Numbered from the stretch's first letter, positions 47,923 to 58,700 are shown. The stretch: 64,000 nucleotides of DNA from Pseudomonas saxonica (GCF_007858365.1 NZ_VFIO01000001.1:1364001-1428000); one strand, 5' to 3'. Numbers and translations are program-made. The notes: a model not told the origin generated them from the letters alone.

Positions 47923-49065
47923 TTATAGCTTCCCTGCGAACATTTGATATTTCAGCGAATTAAGTAACACATTCGCCTTACTCTCAGACCTGACATACAC
48001 CTCACGCTGCGCGTCTAAAGCCACTACCGCAGATGCGAATTTTTCTTGCAAGCTGACTGGAGGTGTGCCGACTTCAATCCCATGAAGAAACTCAAGATTC
48101 ACACCTGTCTGCCCTGCGGAACGTTGCGAGCTAGCAATTACGCTCCTTTGAACCGAATAATTTTTCAACATATAAAAAAGATAGTCCGGCAATAATTTTT
48201 CCTTCGGCTCGGCCTTCATCAGAGCCACATTATAGGAGCCTTCCATTCCGCGAAATATTTGAAATACAGGCGGCCCATATCGACCAATCATCACATCTGT
48301 CTTTTCGAATCTACGCCGAGCTAAATCATCCGGAATATATGTAGGATATTTATCGGTCCTAAAGTCCCTTATTTGAACAAGACGTACATAACCCGGACGA
48401 GGAGAGTCCACAAATACTGACTTTGGCGGCTGCGACCCACCAGTAAACTGCACCAACTCTTCAAGCTTAAAAATCGGCCAACCCTTGGAGTTAGATAAAG
48501 GGTCGCCGAACATATCAACAAACAAGGTACGCACAAGAAGATCAAGCTTAAGTATCACTTCCCGCCGTTTAACACAGATTGCGCTGGCTTTATCCAGTAA
48601 AGCAGCAATACGACGCTGATCTGATAATGGTACAAATGGAAATTTTAGCTTTCGTAACTGCTCTAGAGTGACCCCTTTGACCGTAGCCCCTTTCCCCATC
48701 GCCTCGATCTTTGAAGCATTCGCTATAAAATACCAAAGCAAGTAACGTGCATCTATTTTTTCACTAGGAAAAACAGCCTTTAAATCTTGATTGATAGCCA
48801 AATCCACTTCAGTTACAACCGCCTTTCCTAACGCCATTCGGGTAGGAATAATAACTGTACCTGCGGGAATAAGATTTGATGCGCTCTGCTCAAGCCCCTC
48901 ACTTGTAATAAATTCTTGAGTAGTACGAATTACATGCCCGTCATTAAAATCCTTGACTGTCGCCCAAGGAATATCCCCTCCCCAATAATCCAATTTATCC
49001 CGACTTGGGGTGCCACCTCCTTTAAAGTCAACCACTTCACCAAGTTCAACTATTGGAAAACTCAT
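47923..49065 (-). CDS. hsdS: Type I restriction-modification specificity subunit
   Basis: A 380-residue HsdS with two target-recognition domains, each beginning with a typical motif (VELGEVVDFKGGGTPSRD and FKLEELVQFTGGSQPP), and conserved spacer helices (PLSDQRRIAALLDKASAI and PVSLQEKFASAVVALDA). The TRDs determine the bipartite DNA target, which I cannot predict. The gene is clearly richer in A+T than its neighbours over about 48,000-49,050, as expected for exchanged TRDs. It overlaps hsdM by 4 bp. Confidence 0.95.
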   Translation of the reverse strand: MSFPIVELGEVVDFKGGGTPSRDKLDYWGGDIPWATVKDFNDGHVIRTTQEFITSEGLEQSASNLIPAGTVIIPTRMALGKAVVTEVDLAINQDLKAVFPSEKIDARYLLWYFIANASKIEAMGKGATVKGVTLEQLRKLKFPFVPLSDQRRIAALLDKASAICVKRREVILKLDLLVRTLFVDMFGDPLSNSKGWPIFKLEELVQFTGGSQPPKSVFVDSPRPGYVRLVQIRDFRTDKYPTYIPDDLARRRFEKTDVMIGRYGPPVFQIFRGMEGSYNVALMKAEPKEKLLPDYLFYMLKNYSVQRSVIASSQRSAGQTGVNLEFLHGIEVGTPPVSLQEKFASAVVALDAQREVYVRSESKANVLLNSLKYQMFAGKL

Positions 49066-50543
49066 ATCAGCTTCTCCAACTCATCCATACCCCGAATAAT
49101 TTCCGCCTCCAAAACCCTCAGATCGGCAAAAATCTTCTTAGGCGACTCGTATTGTACGTCTTCATGCACTATTTTTTTGTATCGACTGATCGATAAATCG
49201 TAATCACTATCAACAATTTCGCACTTCGGCACCAAGAAACTTTGCAAAGTGCGCGCACGATCTACTTCTAGATCACGCTGATGCCAGCGAGCAAGAATAT
49301 CTGGAAGATTATTACTGACGTGTTTGCCGGCATCCAGAGGGGTGCGTTTATCGTCCAAAGAATAGCCATCAGCTTTCATATCGTAAAACCAAACGTTGTC
49401 GGTGCCGCCAGAGTTGGTTTTTGTGAAAAATAAAATTGCCGTGGACACACCCGCATATGGTCGAAAAACGCCCGATGGCATCGAAACAACACCATCCAAC
49501 TTGTGGTCCTCTACCAACATACGGCGTAATGTCTTATGCACCTTGCTAGTGCCAAATAACACACCGTCCGGTACGACGACCGCAGCACGGCCACCCGCCT
49601 TCAGCAGCCGCAAAAACAGCGCCTGAAAAAGTAGTTCTGTCTTCTTGGTTTTCACTATTTGCTGCAGATCTTTGGCGCAGCTTTCATTGTCCAGAGAACC
49701 CGAAAACGGTGGATTGGCCAGAATCAAACTGAATTGGTTCTCGACACCCGAATGCTCTTCACTCAAGGAGTCACGCTTCTCAATGGCCGGATTCTCCACG
49801 CCATGCAACAGCATGTTCATCGAACCCACACGAAGCATCGTGTTGTCGAAGTCAAAACCATGGAAAGTTTCCTGATTGAAGCGCTTTGTAGACTGCTTGT
49901 CGGCGTAAATTTCGTCGCGGTGATGGGTGTTGAGGTATTCGCTAGCCGCTACCAGAAAACCCGCCGTACCGCAGGCCGGATCGCAAATGGTGTCTGACGG
50001 CTTAGGCGCCATCATGTCCACCATCAACTTGATGATATGGCGCGGCGTACGGAACTGACCGTTCTTGCCGGCGCTGGCGATCTTGCCGAGCATGTATTCG
50101 TAGAGGTCGCCCTTGGTATCGCGGTCCTCCATAGGGATCGCGTCCAACAAGTCCACCACCCTGGCCAGCAATGCCGGATTGGGGATGGTGAAACGCGCAT
50201 CCTTCATATGCACTGCGTAGGTCGAATCGTCCTTCTCACCGCCTAGGGACTTGATAAACGGGAACACTTCCTCGGCAATCACGCGATACAGCTCGGCCGG
50301 ATCCCCCAGATCCTTGAACACCGACCAACGCAGGGTGCTGTGGGTGGCATAGAAAATCGGGTTTTCAACCGGTTTTCCAGTACGCGCGGCTTTCTTTTCC
50401 TTGACCGTTTGCAGTTCATCCAAGCGCTTAATGAATAGCAGGTAAGTCATCTGCTCAATGACTTCCATCGGGTTCGAGATTCCACCGCTCCAGAACGCGT
50501 TCCAGATCTGGTCAACTTGGGTCTTGATAGCGCCTGTAATCAC
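49062..50543 (-). CDS. hsdM: Type I restriction-modification DNA methyltransferase subunit
   Basis: An N6-adenine methyltransferase of 493 residues. The N-terminal HsdM_N helical domain is followed by the SAM-binding motif DPACGTAGFLVAAS and the catalytic NPPF in ILANPPFSGSLD. It methylates the HsdS-defined site and forms M2S1 with hsdS. I read a GTG start at 50543 (codons for (M)ITGAIKTQVDQIW). The 149-bp gap upstream contains GGCAT-N4-ATGCC, a possible control site. The operon follows the Hsp70-like gene on the same strand. Confidence 0.96.
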   Translation of the reverse strand: MITGAIKTQVDQIWNAFWSGGISNPMEVIEQMTYLLFIKRLDELQTVKEKKAARTGKPVENPIFYATHSTLRWSVFKDLGDPAELYRVIAEEVFPFIKSLGGEKDDSTYAVHMKDARFTIPNPALLARVVDLLDAIPMEDRDTKGDLYEYMLGKIASAGKNGQFRTPRHIIKLMVDMMAPKPSDTICDPACGTAGFLVAASEYLNTHHRDEIYADKQSTKRFNQETFHGFDFDNTMLRVGSMNMLLHGVENPAIEKRDSLSEEHSGVENQFSLILANPPFSGSLDNESCAKDLQQIVKTKKTELLFQALFLRLLKAGGRAAVVVPDGVLFGTSKVHKTLRRMLVEDHKLDGVVSMPSGVFRPYAGVSTAILFFTKTNSGGTDNVWFYDMKADGYSLDDKRTPLDAGKHVSNNLPDILARWHQRDLEVDRARTLQSFLVPKCEIVDSDYDLSISRYKKIVHEDVQYESPKKIFADLRVLEAEIIRGMDELEKLI

Positions 50544-50692
50544 GGTGTCTATTTACCTGTATGAAATATGGGTACATTTATTCATGCATGGCATGTCGAT
50601 GCCAAGTGTTCTTCCTACACAATCGGGTGCCTGAAAGGTCTGGAGGACGAATTCGGTCGCCCCCCGCCTCCAAACAAAACCGCCACCCTGCC

Positions 50693-53506
50693 CTAAACCT
50701 TCGCCAAATCCAACGCATCAATCACACTGCAATCCCCTGCCTCCAACGCCTCCAACGAACTGGCCGTACACAGTTGCACCTGATGCGGGCCGATTGCCTT
50801 GGCGTATACCCGGTGGCCCTGATGGTCGCCGGCGATGCTGAGACGGTGTTTGTGGAGGCCGCTTTCGCCTTCAAGCATTTCGCCGGTATGGGCTCTTGGA
50901 GATTGGGAATGGAACAGGTTGAAGACGCGGTCCCGGGGGACGCCGATTTCTTTCCAGGTGTGGTAGGTGTCGCCTTGCTGCAGCCCTGGACTGAACTTGC
51001 CTCGCTGTACACGACCGACGTAATGGGCGAATGGGGCTTCTTCGGTGTCGCGGGTGATGTTGGAGATCACTTTGACCGGGCTACCGGGCGCCAGGCGCAG
51101 CAGGCCGATGGCGACGCCGGTTTTGCCGTTGGGGCTGTAGGGCTGGTCCGGGTTGGAGACCAGTGGCTGGTGGACGATGATCATTGGAACCGACTCATCC
51201 GTCGCACGAGCGCTGACTGACTCTGATCGCACGGGGGGCTGGGGCGGTTTGATGGAACCCGCTGGGGACAACATGGTCGCCGTAAGGAGTCCACTCAGCG
51301 TTGTAGCACTACCCAAAATGGCCGCGGGGCTATCTTTGGTCACTGCCTGATCTTTGTCAGCGCCACCGGCCACCGCCTCAAACAACTTCTGCACAATTGC
51401 CGAGCGACTGCTATTACCCGCCAGCAGCACGTGCACACTTTCCACCGAATGCCCGGTGAAGGCTTTGTTCATGGCGCTGAAAAAATTCTGAATGCCCAGG
51501 CCGATGCGGTCGGTCAGGTAGCTCACTAGCTTGTCCACCGGGACGGCCAGTTCGCTTTCGATTTTTTCGCCGTCGCGGTTGAGCAGCGGCAGTTTCAGTA
51601 CGCCGTTCTTCTCCGGCAGGGCTCCCTGCTCCCAGAGTGGGCGCAAGCGTGACAACAACATCACGCTGTTGGTCGAGGCACTTTGACTGTCGAGCAGGAA
51701 CATTTCCGAACCCGGGAAGTCCTCGGCGTCCAATGGGCGGACGAAGCCAATGCGTTTGGTACGGCAGAGTTCAATGTTGTGGCGAAATACCAGGTAGGCC
51801 ATGTTTTCGAGCAGATTTTCACCGCCAAGGTAAGCGTCCCCGGCATTGCCGTAATGCTCGAACACCTCCTCCCAGCCTTCGTCCTCTTCGTCTGCGGTGG
51901 GCAAACGGTAACGACCAAAGTCGAAGTCCGTGGTGCCACCACCGAAATCGAACACCCCGTAGGCAATGCCCTCCTCGGTTGGCTCGATGCCCAGTTTTGG
52001 CAACGCCGCGGCGGCGTACGCGGCCGGCTCGTTGGCCAGTTCTTCGACACAGAACTCTTTAAACACCTCACTTTCAAGCAACTGAGGTGGCAGGCTGCGC
52101 TGCAAGCCTCTGCGGAACGACATCAGGATCGTCTCTTTGAGTTCCCGGGTGTAGGCGACGGGGAACGTCATGTAGTACCGCAAAAAGAGCCCGCGGCTGC
52201 GCCAGTTGATTGCCATGCCCAGGTACCAGGCATACAACTCGATCGGGTCGAGCGGATCATCCTGGCTGACGGTCAGCGGCTTGCCTTTGACCACATCACG
52301 CTTGGTCAGGGCTGGCAGTGGGTATTCGTAACCATTCACCCTATCGGCGATGCGGGTGAGGTTGTCCGAGCCATGGCGTAATGCCCAGTGCTTGATCTTG
52401 GACAGGATGCTGGCGACCACCTTGGGGTCGCTGCCGTTATTGCGCAGGCTGTGCAAGGCTTCATGGGAACAGCGCACGTTGTCCCAGTTCAGGTTGGGAC
52501 GGTACGCCTCCGAGTTCCAGGTTTCCAGGCTGCTCCGCAAGTCGATGAACTCAAGCACCGTTGGGTTTTCGTAATGCTCGGGCTGCTCTTTTTCCCAATG
52601 ATCCTTGGCGCCGATACGCAGCAGCTTGTAACGGCCATTGTCGTCGTAGGCCACCACACTGCTGCTGGTGCCGAAGTCGATGGCGATGTTCCAGTCCTTG
52701 ACGTCCGTCACCGGGTCACGCGCGCGCAATTTGGCCTGGCTCAGCTCTGTCGGGTCTTCGCCACAGAACTCCCAAATGCCCAGGTTCGGGTCACTGAACT
52801 GTGCATCACTGAGTTTGGGTAGACGGCAAATGCGGTAATCGACGTCGCGGTACAGGCTGGCCAAGTCAGGTGCTGGGGTATTCATAATCGCTAAAGGGTC
52901 CTTTTTGTGGTTGGCATCAAGCGATGTCAGGCTCCAGCCGCGCTGGATGGCGTGGGTCACAAATTGCTGGGTGTCGAGGTGGCTTACCTGGTCGCTGCAC
53001 GCAATCAGACAACCGAACCCATCGGCATAAACCCAATCGCTATCAACATCGACCATCCCCTCCTGCGACAACCAAAACTCTTGCCCTAGTAACGCTTTTG
53101 AAGAGCCTACGCGCAGAGGGTTACCCTCGGTTGAAGCAAAATCAATTAGCTCAACCCTGGAAGGTAAACGCCACGGAGGAGTGCCCATGATCAGTTTTTG
53201 CTCAAGGATCTCCTCTGCAACAGACAGGCTATAGACGGCTCTGGAGGGGACGTCGTCATCCCATATCAGGCGACTTTGCGTGTCGTACAGCTTCGAGGCG
53301 GACTCTTGGGGAAACTTCACCCACCAATACCGCGAAGCGGCAATTTCAGACGCACATTGACTGCGCAAACTCGCCACAAACGCATTGCGAGCATAGGGTG
53401 GTGTACGCCCCGACATATGGCATTCCTTTAATATTTCGACCTGCTTCAACAACCCGATCAAGTGACTGAGCAAAGCAGGTAACGACGACGCCTGGGTCAT
53501 GGTCAT
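50693..53506 (-). CDS. Hsp70/actin-fold ATPase with unusual N- and C-terminal domains
   Basis: A 937-residue protein. The actin-like ATPase core has phosphate-1 NIAIDFGTSSSVVAY (about 273-287), phosphate-2 FDFGGGTTDFDF (519-530), GGEN near 561, and the adenosine motif VLLAGNSSRS (693-702) followed by KDSPAAILGSA. It differs from DnaK: about 270 residues precede the core, including a PPWRLPSRVEL segment like DUF1566 lectin-type domains, and the C-terminus (about 760-937) shows no DnaK peptide-binding domain. It is the distal gene of the ten-gene run. An ATP-driven chaperone or assembly role for the other proteins is inference; SrfB-type proteins are a distant alternative. Confidence 0.85.
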   Translation of the reverse strand: MTMTQASSLPALLSHLIGLLKQVEILKECHMSGRTPPYARNAFVASLRSQCASEIAASRYWWVKFPQESASKLYDTQSRLIWDDDVPSRAVYSLSVAEEILEQKLIMGTPPWRLPSRVELIDFASTEGNPLRVGSSKALLGQEFWLSQEGMVDVDSDWVYADGFGCLIACSDQVSHLDTQQFVTHAIQRGWSLTSLDANHKKDPLAIMNTPAPDLASLYRDVDYRICRLPKLSDAQFSDPNLGIWEFCGEDPTELSQAKLRARDPVTDVKDWNIAIDFGTSSSVVAYDDNGRYKLLRIGAKDHWEKEQPEHYENPTVLEFIDLRSSLETWNSEAYRPNLNWDNVRCSHEALHSLRNNGSDPKVVASILSKIKHWALRHGSDNLTRIADRVNGYEYPLPALTKRDVVKGKPLTVSQDDPLDPIELYAWYLGMAINWRSRGLFLRYYMTFPVAYTRELKETILMSFRRGLQRSLPPQLLESEVFKEFCVEELANEPAAYAAAALPKLGIEPTEEGIAYGVFDFGGGTTDFDFGRYRLPTADEEDEGWEEVFEHYGNAGDAYLGGENLLENMAYLVFRHNIELCRTKRIGFVRPLDAEDFPGSEMFLLDSQSASTNSVMLLSRLRPLWEQGALPEKNGVLKLPLLNRDGEKIESELAVPVDKLVSYLTDRIGLGIQNFFSAMNKAFTGHSVESVHVLLAGNSSRSAIVQKLFEAVAGGADKDQAVTKDSPAAILGSATTLSGLLTATMLSPAGSIKPPQPPVRSESVSARATDESVPMIIVHQPLVSNPDQPYSPNGKTGVAIGLLRLAPGSPVKVISNITRDTEEAPFAHYVGRVQRGKFSPGLQQGDTYHTWKEIGVPRDRVFNLFHSQSPRAHTGEMLEGESGLHKHRLSIAGDHQGHRVYAKAIGPHQVQLCTASSLEALEAGDCSVIDALDLAKV

Positions 53507-53571
53507 TGGTCAGATACGGCTCTATTTTTAAACGGCAATCAATGTGCTGGCGGCCCGGCGGGCGCAGGTCT

Positions 53572-54201
53572 CTACTCAGTTGCCGCCAGCGGCAAGCGCT
53601 GACGCTCACCTCCGGCGTTGGCCAGGCCAGGCAACCACTGCGCCCTAATCACTTCCCCTCGGAGCGTCGAACGCTGGTGCAGGCGGTAGTCGTATTCAGC
53701 GCCAGCCTCCACGCAGCACAGCTGCGCCTGGCGATCGCGCCAGATCAGGTTGTGGATATCCAGACATCCTTCAAGGATGTGCAGCTCAGCAGCATTTGCC
53801 GGGCGTGCCTGCGATTTGCAGCGTTCGGCCAGCAGGTCCCAGAGTTCGAGCAGGCGCTCCCACTGAGCGGCTGTGGCCAACAAACGCGTCAGTTGTTGCC
53901 CTTCGCTTTCGCTTTCGAGGAGCCAGGCGGCGCTCAGTTCCTCATCGGCTGAGAGTGTTTTAAGCAAGGCCAACTGCGCGACCAACTGCTCGCGTAGTGA
54001 ATCTTGCGGACGCTCGTGCAGTGTCAGCGGAATCACGGCCACAGGCAGAGGCACTGGTTCAGGGGCTGGCTCACCCGCAGCCGCCGACGAGGCGACGATA
54101 TCAAGCACCAACTGGTGAACCTTGGTGTCGCGTTCCAGCAGTTTGATCAGTGCCTCCCGCAACCATTCTTCTTTCGCCACATGCGAGGAAAGCTCACTCA
54201 T
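53572..54201 (-). CDS. Unknown cytoplasmic helical protein in the Hsp70/HerA cluster
   Basis: A 209-residue acidic protein, starting MSELSSHVAKEEWLREALI. It is strongly helical, with Leu/Glu/Ala-rich segments (LREQLVAQLALLKTLSADEEL, WERLLELWDLLAERCKS) and a proline-rich break (EPAPEPVPLPVAVIP) near residue 50. I recognise no family. The start overlaps the stop of the upstream gene as TGATG, so the two are translationally coupled. Its position right before the Hsp70-like gene makes a co-chaperone or nucleotide-exchange role a testable guess only. Confidence 0.75.
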   Translation of the reverse strand: MSELSSHVAKEEWLREALIKLLERDTKVHQLVLDIVASSAAAGEPAPEPVPLPVAVIPLTLHERPQDSLREQLVAQLALLKTLSADEELSAAWLLESESEGQQLTRLLATAAQWERLLELWDLLAERCKSQARPANAAELHILEGCLDIHNLIWRDRQAQLCCVEAGAEYDYRLHQRSTLRGEVIRAQWLPGLANAGGERQRLPLAATE

Positions 54202-54974
54202 CAAAACACCTCCAGCAGGTCACGCAGCTGTGTCCGCACCTTGAGTTTGTAGGTCAGCTCCTGAGCGAATCCCAACACCGTACTGCGTTGTGCGGCCGGC
54301 AGTTTCAGGAAGCGTCGACGCAGCACCGCGATGGCCTCCAGCGAAGGCTCGGGATAAGGCGACTCGACGTCCGGGATCTGCAGCGAGCCGGACATGAACG
54401 CGAGATCCTGCGGGCTGATACTGGACCAGAAGTTCTGGAACAGCAGCGGCAGATAGAGTTGCAGCAACTCGACACCCGGTAATTCAGACATGCCATTCAC
54501 GCTGGTCGTGGGACTTGCAACGGACTCTTGTACCGGTTGAGCCAAACCCGGCTGCAGCAGGTGCTCGACCAGCCAAGCACCATCGTACGGACGTGGGAGT
54601 TCACCCTGTGGCAACGTGATGCGCTCAGCCAGTGGCTCATAACGCAGAACCTCCCAGCTTGAGCATTGCAACTCGGTGAGTGCCCTGGAAACGTCAGCCA
54701 GATACCCTGCTGAGACCTGCTCGTAGATTAGGGTGATGTGCACCTGCGCCAACTGCTTGCGTAGGTTTCGGCGCTCACTCAATTGCTTGAGCACGGAGCC
54801 TGCGGTTTGCGCTGAATGGCTGCTCAGCGACACCCACGGTTCACCATTGATCAACGTGACTTTCCACTGTTCATTAACTGCGGTCGTTGATTCGAAGCAG
54901 GCAACTTGGTCGCCCCTCAGCACTAAAGCGTATTTCTCGGTAGACACAGGACTGTCCCAATCAATGGCCACCAC
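54201..54974 (-). CDS. Unknown protein in the Hsp70/HerA cluster
   Basis: A 257-residue protein starting MVAIDWDSPVSTEKYALVL. The first ~140 residues alternate strands and helices (KVTLINGEPWVSLSSHS, QVHITLIYEQVSAGYLADVSRAL); the last ~100 residues are helical (LLQLYLPLLFQNFWSSISPQDLAFMSG, FLKLPAAQRSTVLGFAQELTYKL). No motif I know is present. The MVAIDWDSP opening looks like an actin-fold strand, but no phosphate loop follows. It lies 30 bp after the hydrophobic-protein gene and is coupled to the next gene. Confidence 0.75.
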   Translation of the reverse strand: MVAIDWDSPVSTEKYALVLRGDQVACFESTTAVNEQWKVTLINGEPWVSLSSHSAQTAGSVLKQLSERRNLRKQLAQVHITLIYEQVSAGYLADVSRALTELQCSSWEVLRYEPLAERITLPQGELPRPYDGAWLVEHLLQPGLAQPVQESVASPTTSVNGMSELPGVELLQLYLPLLFQNFWSSISPQDLAFMSGSLQIPDVESPYPEPSLEAIAVLRRRFLKLPAAQRSTVLGFAQELTYKLKVRTQLRDLLEVF

Positions 54975-55004
54975 GCGCCGAAACCGACGCGTGGGGCTCG
55001 GTTA

Positions 55005-55703
55005 TCAGACTGACTCAGGCTTTTTGAAGTGTTCAACCGCCGCGTCCAGCTGCACGTAGATGGCTTCTTCGGTTTTATCCGGTGCCATGTTTTTTTCCGC
55101 AGCAATAATTTTGCCTTCGGTTTCTGCGGCGGCGGCCGGGCCGAGACCGCCTTCGAAGTATTTGAGCAGGCTGATTACGTCGGTTGTGGAGCCCAGCAGC
55201 GAGGTCAAACGTGTGCTACTGAAGTACTCCGGATTGTTCGCCACCAGCGGCCATAGGTTGGCCATAGTACCTTCACGCACATTGAATTTTTCATCCATAC
55301 ACTGGGCGCCGATTGCCAGGCCAGCAGCATATTTTTCAACATCGGTGATGCTTTCGGTCTTGGTAGGATCAAGTTCAAAAGCACGGATTTCTTCCATGTA
55401 CGCTTCGAAACTGTCGAAGTTCTCTGGCTTAATGTCCTGGCTTGCAGCCTGAATGGCTCGATCACCAATATCCTTGATCTGCTCACCAGGTTTGAAAATC
55501 CCAATGACCTGCAGCACCGCTTGGACCACACTGACGAAGGTGTTGAGTTTTTCCAAGTTACCGATCAGAACCGGTACGACCTTGGGCAACACCGTGGTGC
55601 AGAAACTGGCGACAGCCGGACCAATGGAAGCAATGACCGGCGTAACGGCGGCGACTACGCTGGCGACGGCACTGAATGCTGCTGCTATGAGAGGAAATAC
55701 CAT
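55005..55703 (-). CDS. Protein with strongly hydrophobic Ala/Val-rich N-terminus
   Basis: A 232-residue protein. Residues 1-50 are almost wholly hydrophobic (MVFPLIAAAFSAVASVVAAV and onward) with small residues and regular prolines, and a second hydrophobic stretch follows (TFVSVVQAVLQVIGIF). The rest is soluble and helical, ending KKPESV. There is no signal-peptide-like positive N-terminus, so membrane insertion from the cytoplasm, as in pore-forming or holin-like proteins, is one reading. It starts 11 bp after the ATPase gene stop. Function unknown; a membrane-acting effector is speculation from composition and context. Confidence 0.78.
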   Translation of the reverse strand: MVFPLIAAAFSAVASVVAAVTPVIASIGPAVASFCTTVLPKVVPVLIGNLEKLNTFVSVVQAVLQVIGIFKPGEQIKDIGDRAIQAASQDIKPENFDSFEAYMEEIRAFELDPTKTESITDVEKYAAGLAIGAQCMDEKFNVREGTMANLWPLVANNPEYFSSTRLTSLLGSTTDVISLLKYFEGGLGPAAAAETEGKIIAAEKNMAPDKTEEAIYVQLDAAVEHFKKPESV

Positions 55704-55714
55704 GGTTCAGATTC

Positions 55715-58700
55715 CTAGATTGAGTCGAAAGATTGAAGAAGTTCTAGCCCCTTCATCGGCCGTTGTGCACAGACCGTCTCAAAGGCTTCCAGCGAGTCAC
55801 CTAACGCGTTGAATGCTTGATCAAGCAGCGGGCGAATGAGGGCCCAATCGTTTTCGTACCAACCGGGGATGCTGGCGCAGTCCTCGAAGACCTTGGTCAA
55901 TAACCCGAACACTTGCTCCGGCGTCTGCACGAGCGCATCACACAACGCCCGAGACTCAACGCCGAAGCGCTGAGCGATGCGTGCATGCAGCGGTTTAGAG
56001 CTAGTCGCGTGCATACGCAGGTGGTTGAGCGTCAGAAACATGTTGATCAGCAAGCAGCCTTTTTCCAGGGCCTGTGCCAGGTGATCCGGATTGCTCATCA
56101 AAGGGTCTGCTGCCAATCGCGGCAGCAGTTTTTGACGTTGCTCCCAGAGCTGAAGCCGACCGCGCTGCTTGATCGTTTCCTCGGGAATTTCCGCCGCGTC
56201 GGTTTCAGCGATCTGCTCGATCTGAACCCGTACCGCGCCGTGCCAGCCACCGCAATAGACGATAGTTTCGCCCGGTTTAAGCAGCGGTAGAAACGCCTGC
56301 TGCTCCTCGCTCAAGCCAATGGCATCGCCAATAATTTTTCGGTCGTCGGCAGCGAACAGGCGGTGGACGATTTTGGTATTAGTGTTCTTGATCACATCGG
56401 CGATCAGCTTGTTCGGGATCTGATCGGCAATGATCAGGCCTTCGCCATACTTGCGCACTTCCGCGAGCAGGTTGGCGAACATCTCGACGCCCATTTTTTT
56501 CGACTCGGCATCTCCAGGTTCTGGCCGCGACAGGAGGCGGTGAGCCTCTTCGATCAGGGTCAAATGCTGGAAGGCCGGCTGGATTCGGTGCCGCTGCTTC
56601 ATGCACTCGGCCAGACGATTGATGATCAAGCCCATCAGCAGGGCCTTATCCTTCTCGTCCTTGATCTCTTCCATTTCGATCACAACGTGGCGATCGAGTA
56701 ATTGGTCGAAGTTCATCGAGTAGCGCGAGTTGAGCATCCGCCCTTTGACGCCCAGGGTCAGGCTAGTCAGACGTGCCACTAGTGAGCCCCGGTACTTTTC
56801 TTCGAACTCGTGTCCCATTTTCTTGGAGGTGATCACCTTATCCAGCTTGGCGATCATGTCGGAGAAGGTCGGCCAGGCATCACTGCCATTCGTCCACGGG
56901 TCGTCGAGTAGGAAGTTCTGCGTACTATGGATATCCCAACCCTTGGCCTTGTAAGCCTCGATGATCGCCTCTTCGACAATCGAGGGCATCGCCGCTTCCA
57001 TAGGAAAAACCGCCGCCAGCGTGGCGTTCAGCACCGAGATATGACTGGCCAGGTTCTGTCGGCTGGACACCAGCTCGAATGGGTTGAGACGAAATGGCGT
57101 CAGGTCTTCGCGGCCCAGGGTGTAGTAGTCGACTTCAACCCCGCGACCGTGCAAGGCGCGGTACTCCGTCTTGGCCGGCTCGATCACCATGAATGGCAAC
57201 TTGGACTCAAGTAGCAGGTTCATGCACGTGGTGGTTTTCCCTGCCCCCGTCACACCGGTCACGAAGACGTGCTTGGACAGCTCCTTGAGCGGCAGGCTGA
57301 CCGGTTTGTGTTTGAGCAGTCGACCATGCTGGATGATCTTGCCGATTTTCAATGTTTGATCGGTGCTGGAAGCATCGGTGCCCGTATTGAGGGCAAAGTC
57401 GACGTTCTTGCGAATCTTCAATCCTGGCAGCTCTAGGCTTGGCAAACCGGCAACCAGCGCCAACTCTTCGATGTTTAGCCAGGTTGCGCCGAGCAGCTCA
57501 CCGCCCGGAAGTAGCGGCGCACTGTGGGCAACGCAGTTGTCCGCAGAAATACCTTTGTTTTTCAAACGCCGTAGCTGCAATAACTCCGACAGGTTAAAGC
57601 TGGTTCCAGACTGCAACTTGTGAACCCGCAGCGGCGTCACGCTTGAGTTATTGCCCTGGAAGGTCGAAATCAACCCGCGAGAAAGACGTTCGAAGGTGCT
57701 TCGGGTCTCGGCACTGACATAAATGGCAGTGCGGTACATGCCTTTGCTTCGGCCCTGCAGGAAACGCTCGATCAGGGTTTCGCTCAGGTGTTTTTGCAGT
57801 TCTTCCGCACGCTTGTCGGTGCGCTCTCGAGTCATGGCCAGGCTTTGGCCGCCGCTGGTGCCGTTGGCCAAAGAGTCACTGCTACCCGTGGACACTGAAT
57901 CATTGGTGCCGGTGTTAGTGGACTCGTTTGTACCTTTCTGGATCGACTTGCTGTTGCTGCTATCAGCACGACCGGAGTTATTGGTGGCGCTCATGTTGGT
58001 ACCCCGGACATAAGTCTTCGAGGTGCCATTGGTGTCGTTGGTCGAGGTACCGGTGGTCCGGGTGCTCTGCCAGCCGCTGTTCTCAGACTGTTGCACCGAC
58101 TGCTTGATATGGGCCGACAGCAGTGTCGATAGGTTGTAGACGCTGTCGAGTGTGGCGCGAACGTCATCGTCCGTGCCCGGCTCTGCATAGATGGTCAGTT
58201 GCCAAGTCTCTCCGACCAGGCTGTTAGCCAGCCGCTCGACGCCCTGAAAGTCCTCTTCTGCCGCTCTCTCGCTATCGTTGAACGATGGCACGCCCGTAAT
58301 CATGCCCAGATGACGGCTGTCGCGATAAAGGTGTTGAAACTGCTCGTCATCGTCCCTGACGTCTTCCAGTCTGGCGCCCAGAAAGTTGCCCTCGAAGGTT
58401 GCCCGCAGCATTTTCGAGGCGTCTGGAATATCAATATCCTTGGAGGACGTCGCAACGCCCAGGTACAGGTCGATACCCTCGGGCCGACCTGACAAGATGT
58501 AGACGCTGGCGCACGAGGTGCTGTTCAGGCACGAAATGACGTTGGTCATCGCCTGGCGGTAGGCATCAGGCTTACCCTCACCAATTTCGCTGATGTGCAG
58601 CATCCGGTAACTGATCTGACTGTCAGGCACCTTGGGCAGGCGAACCAGCTCAGCGAAATTCGGCGCGTCCCAGTCAATGCGCGGCAAGTCATTGGCCATC

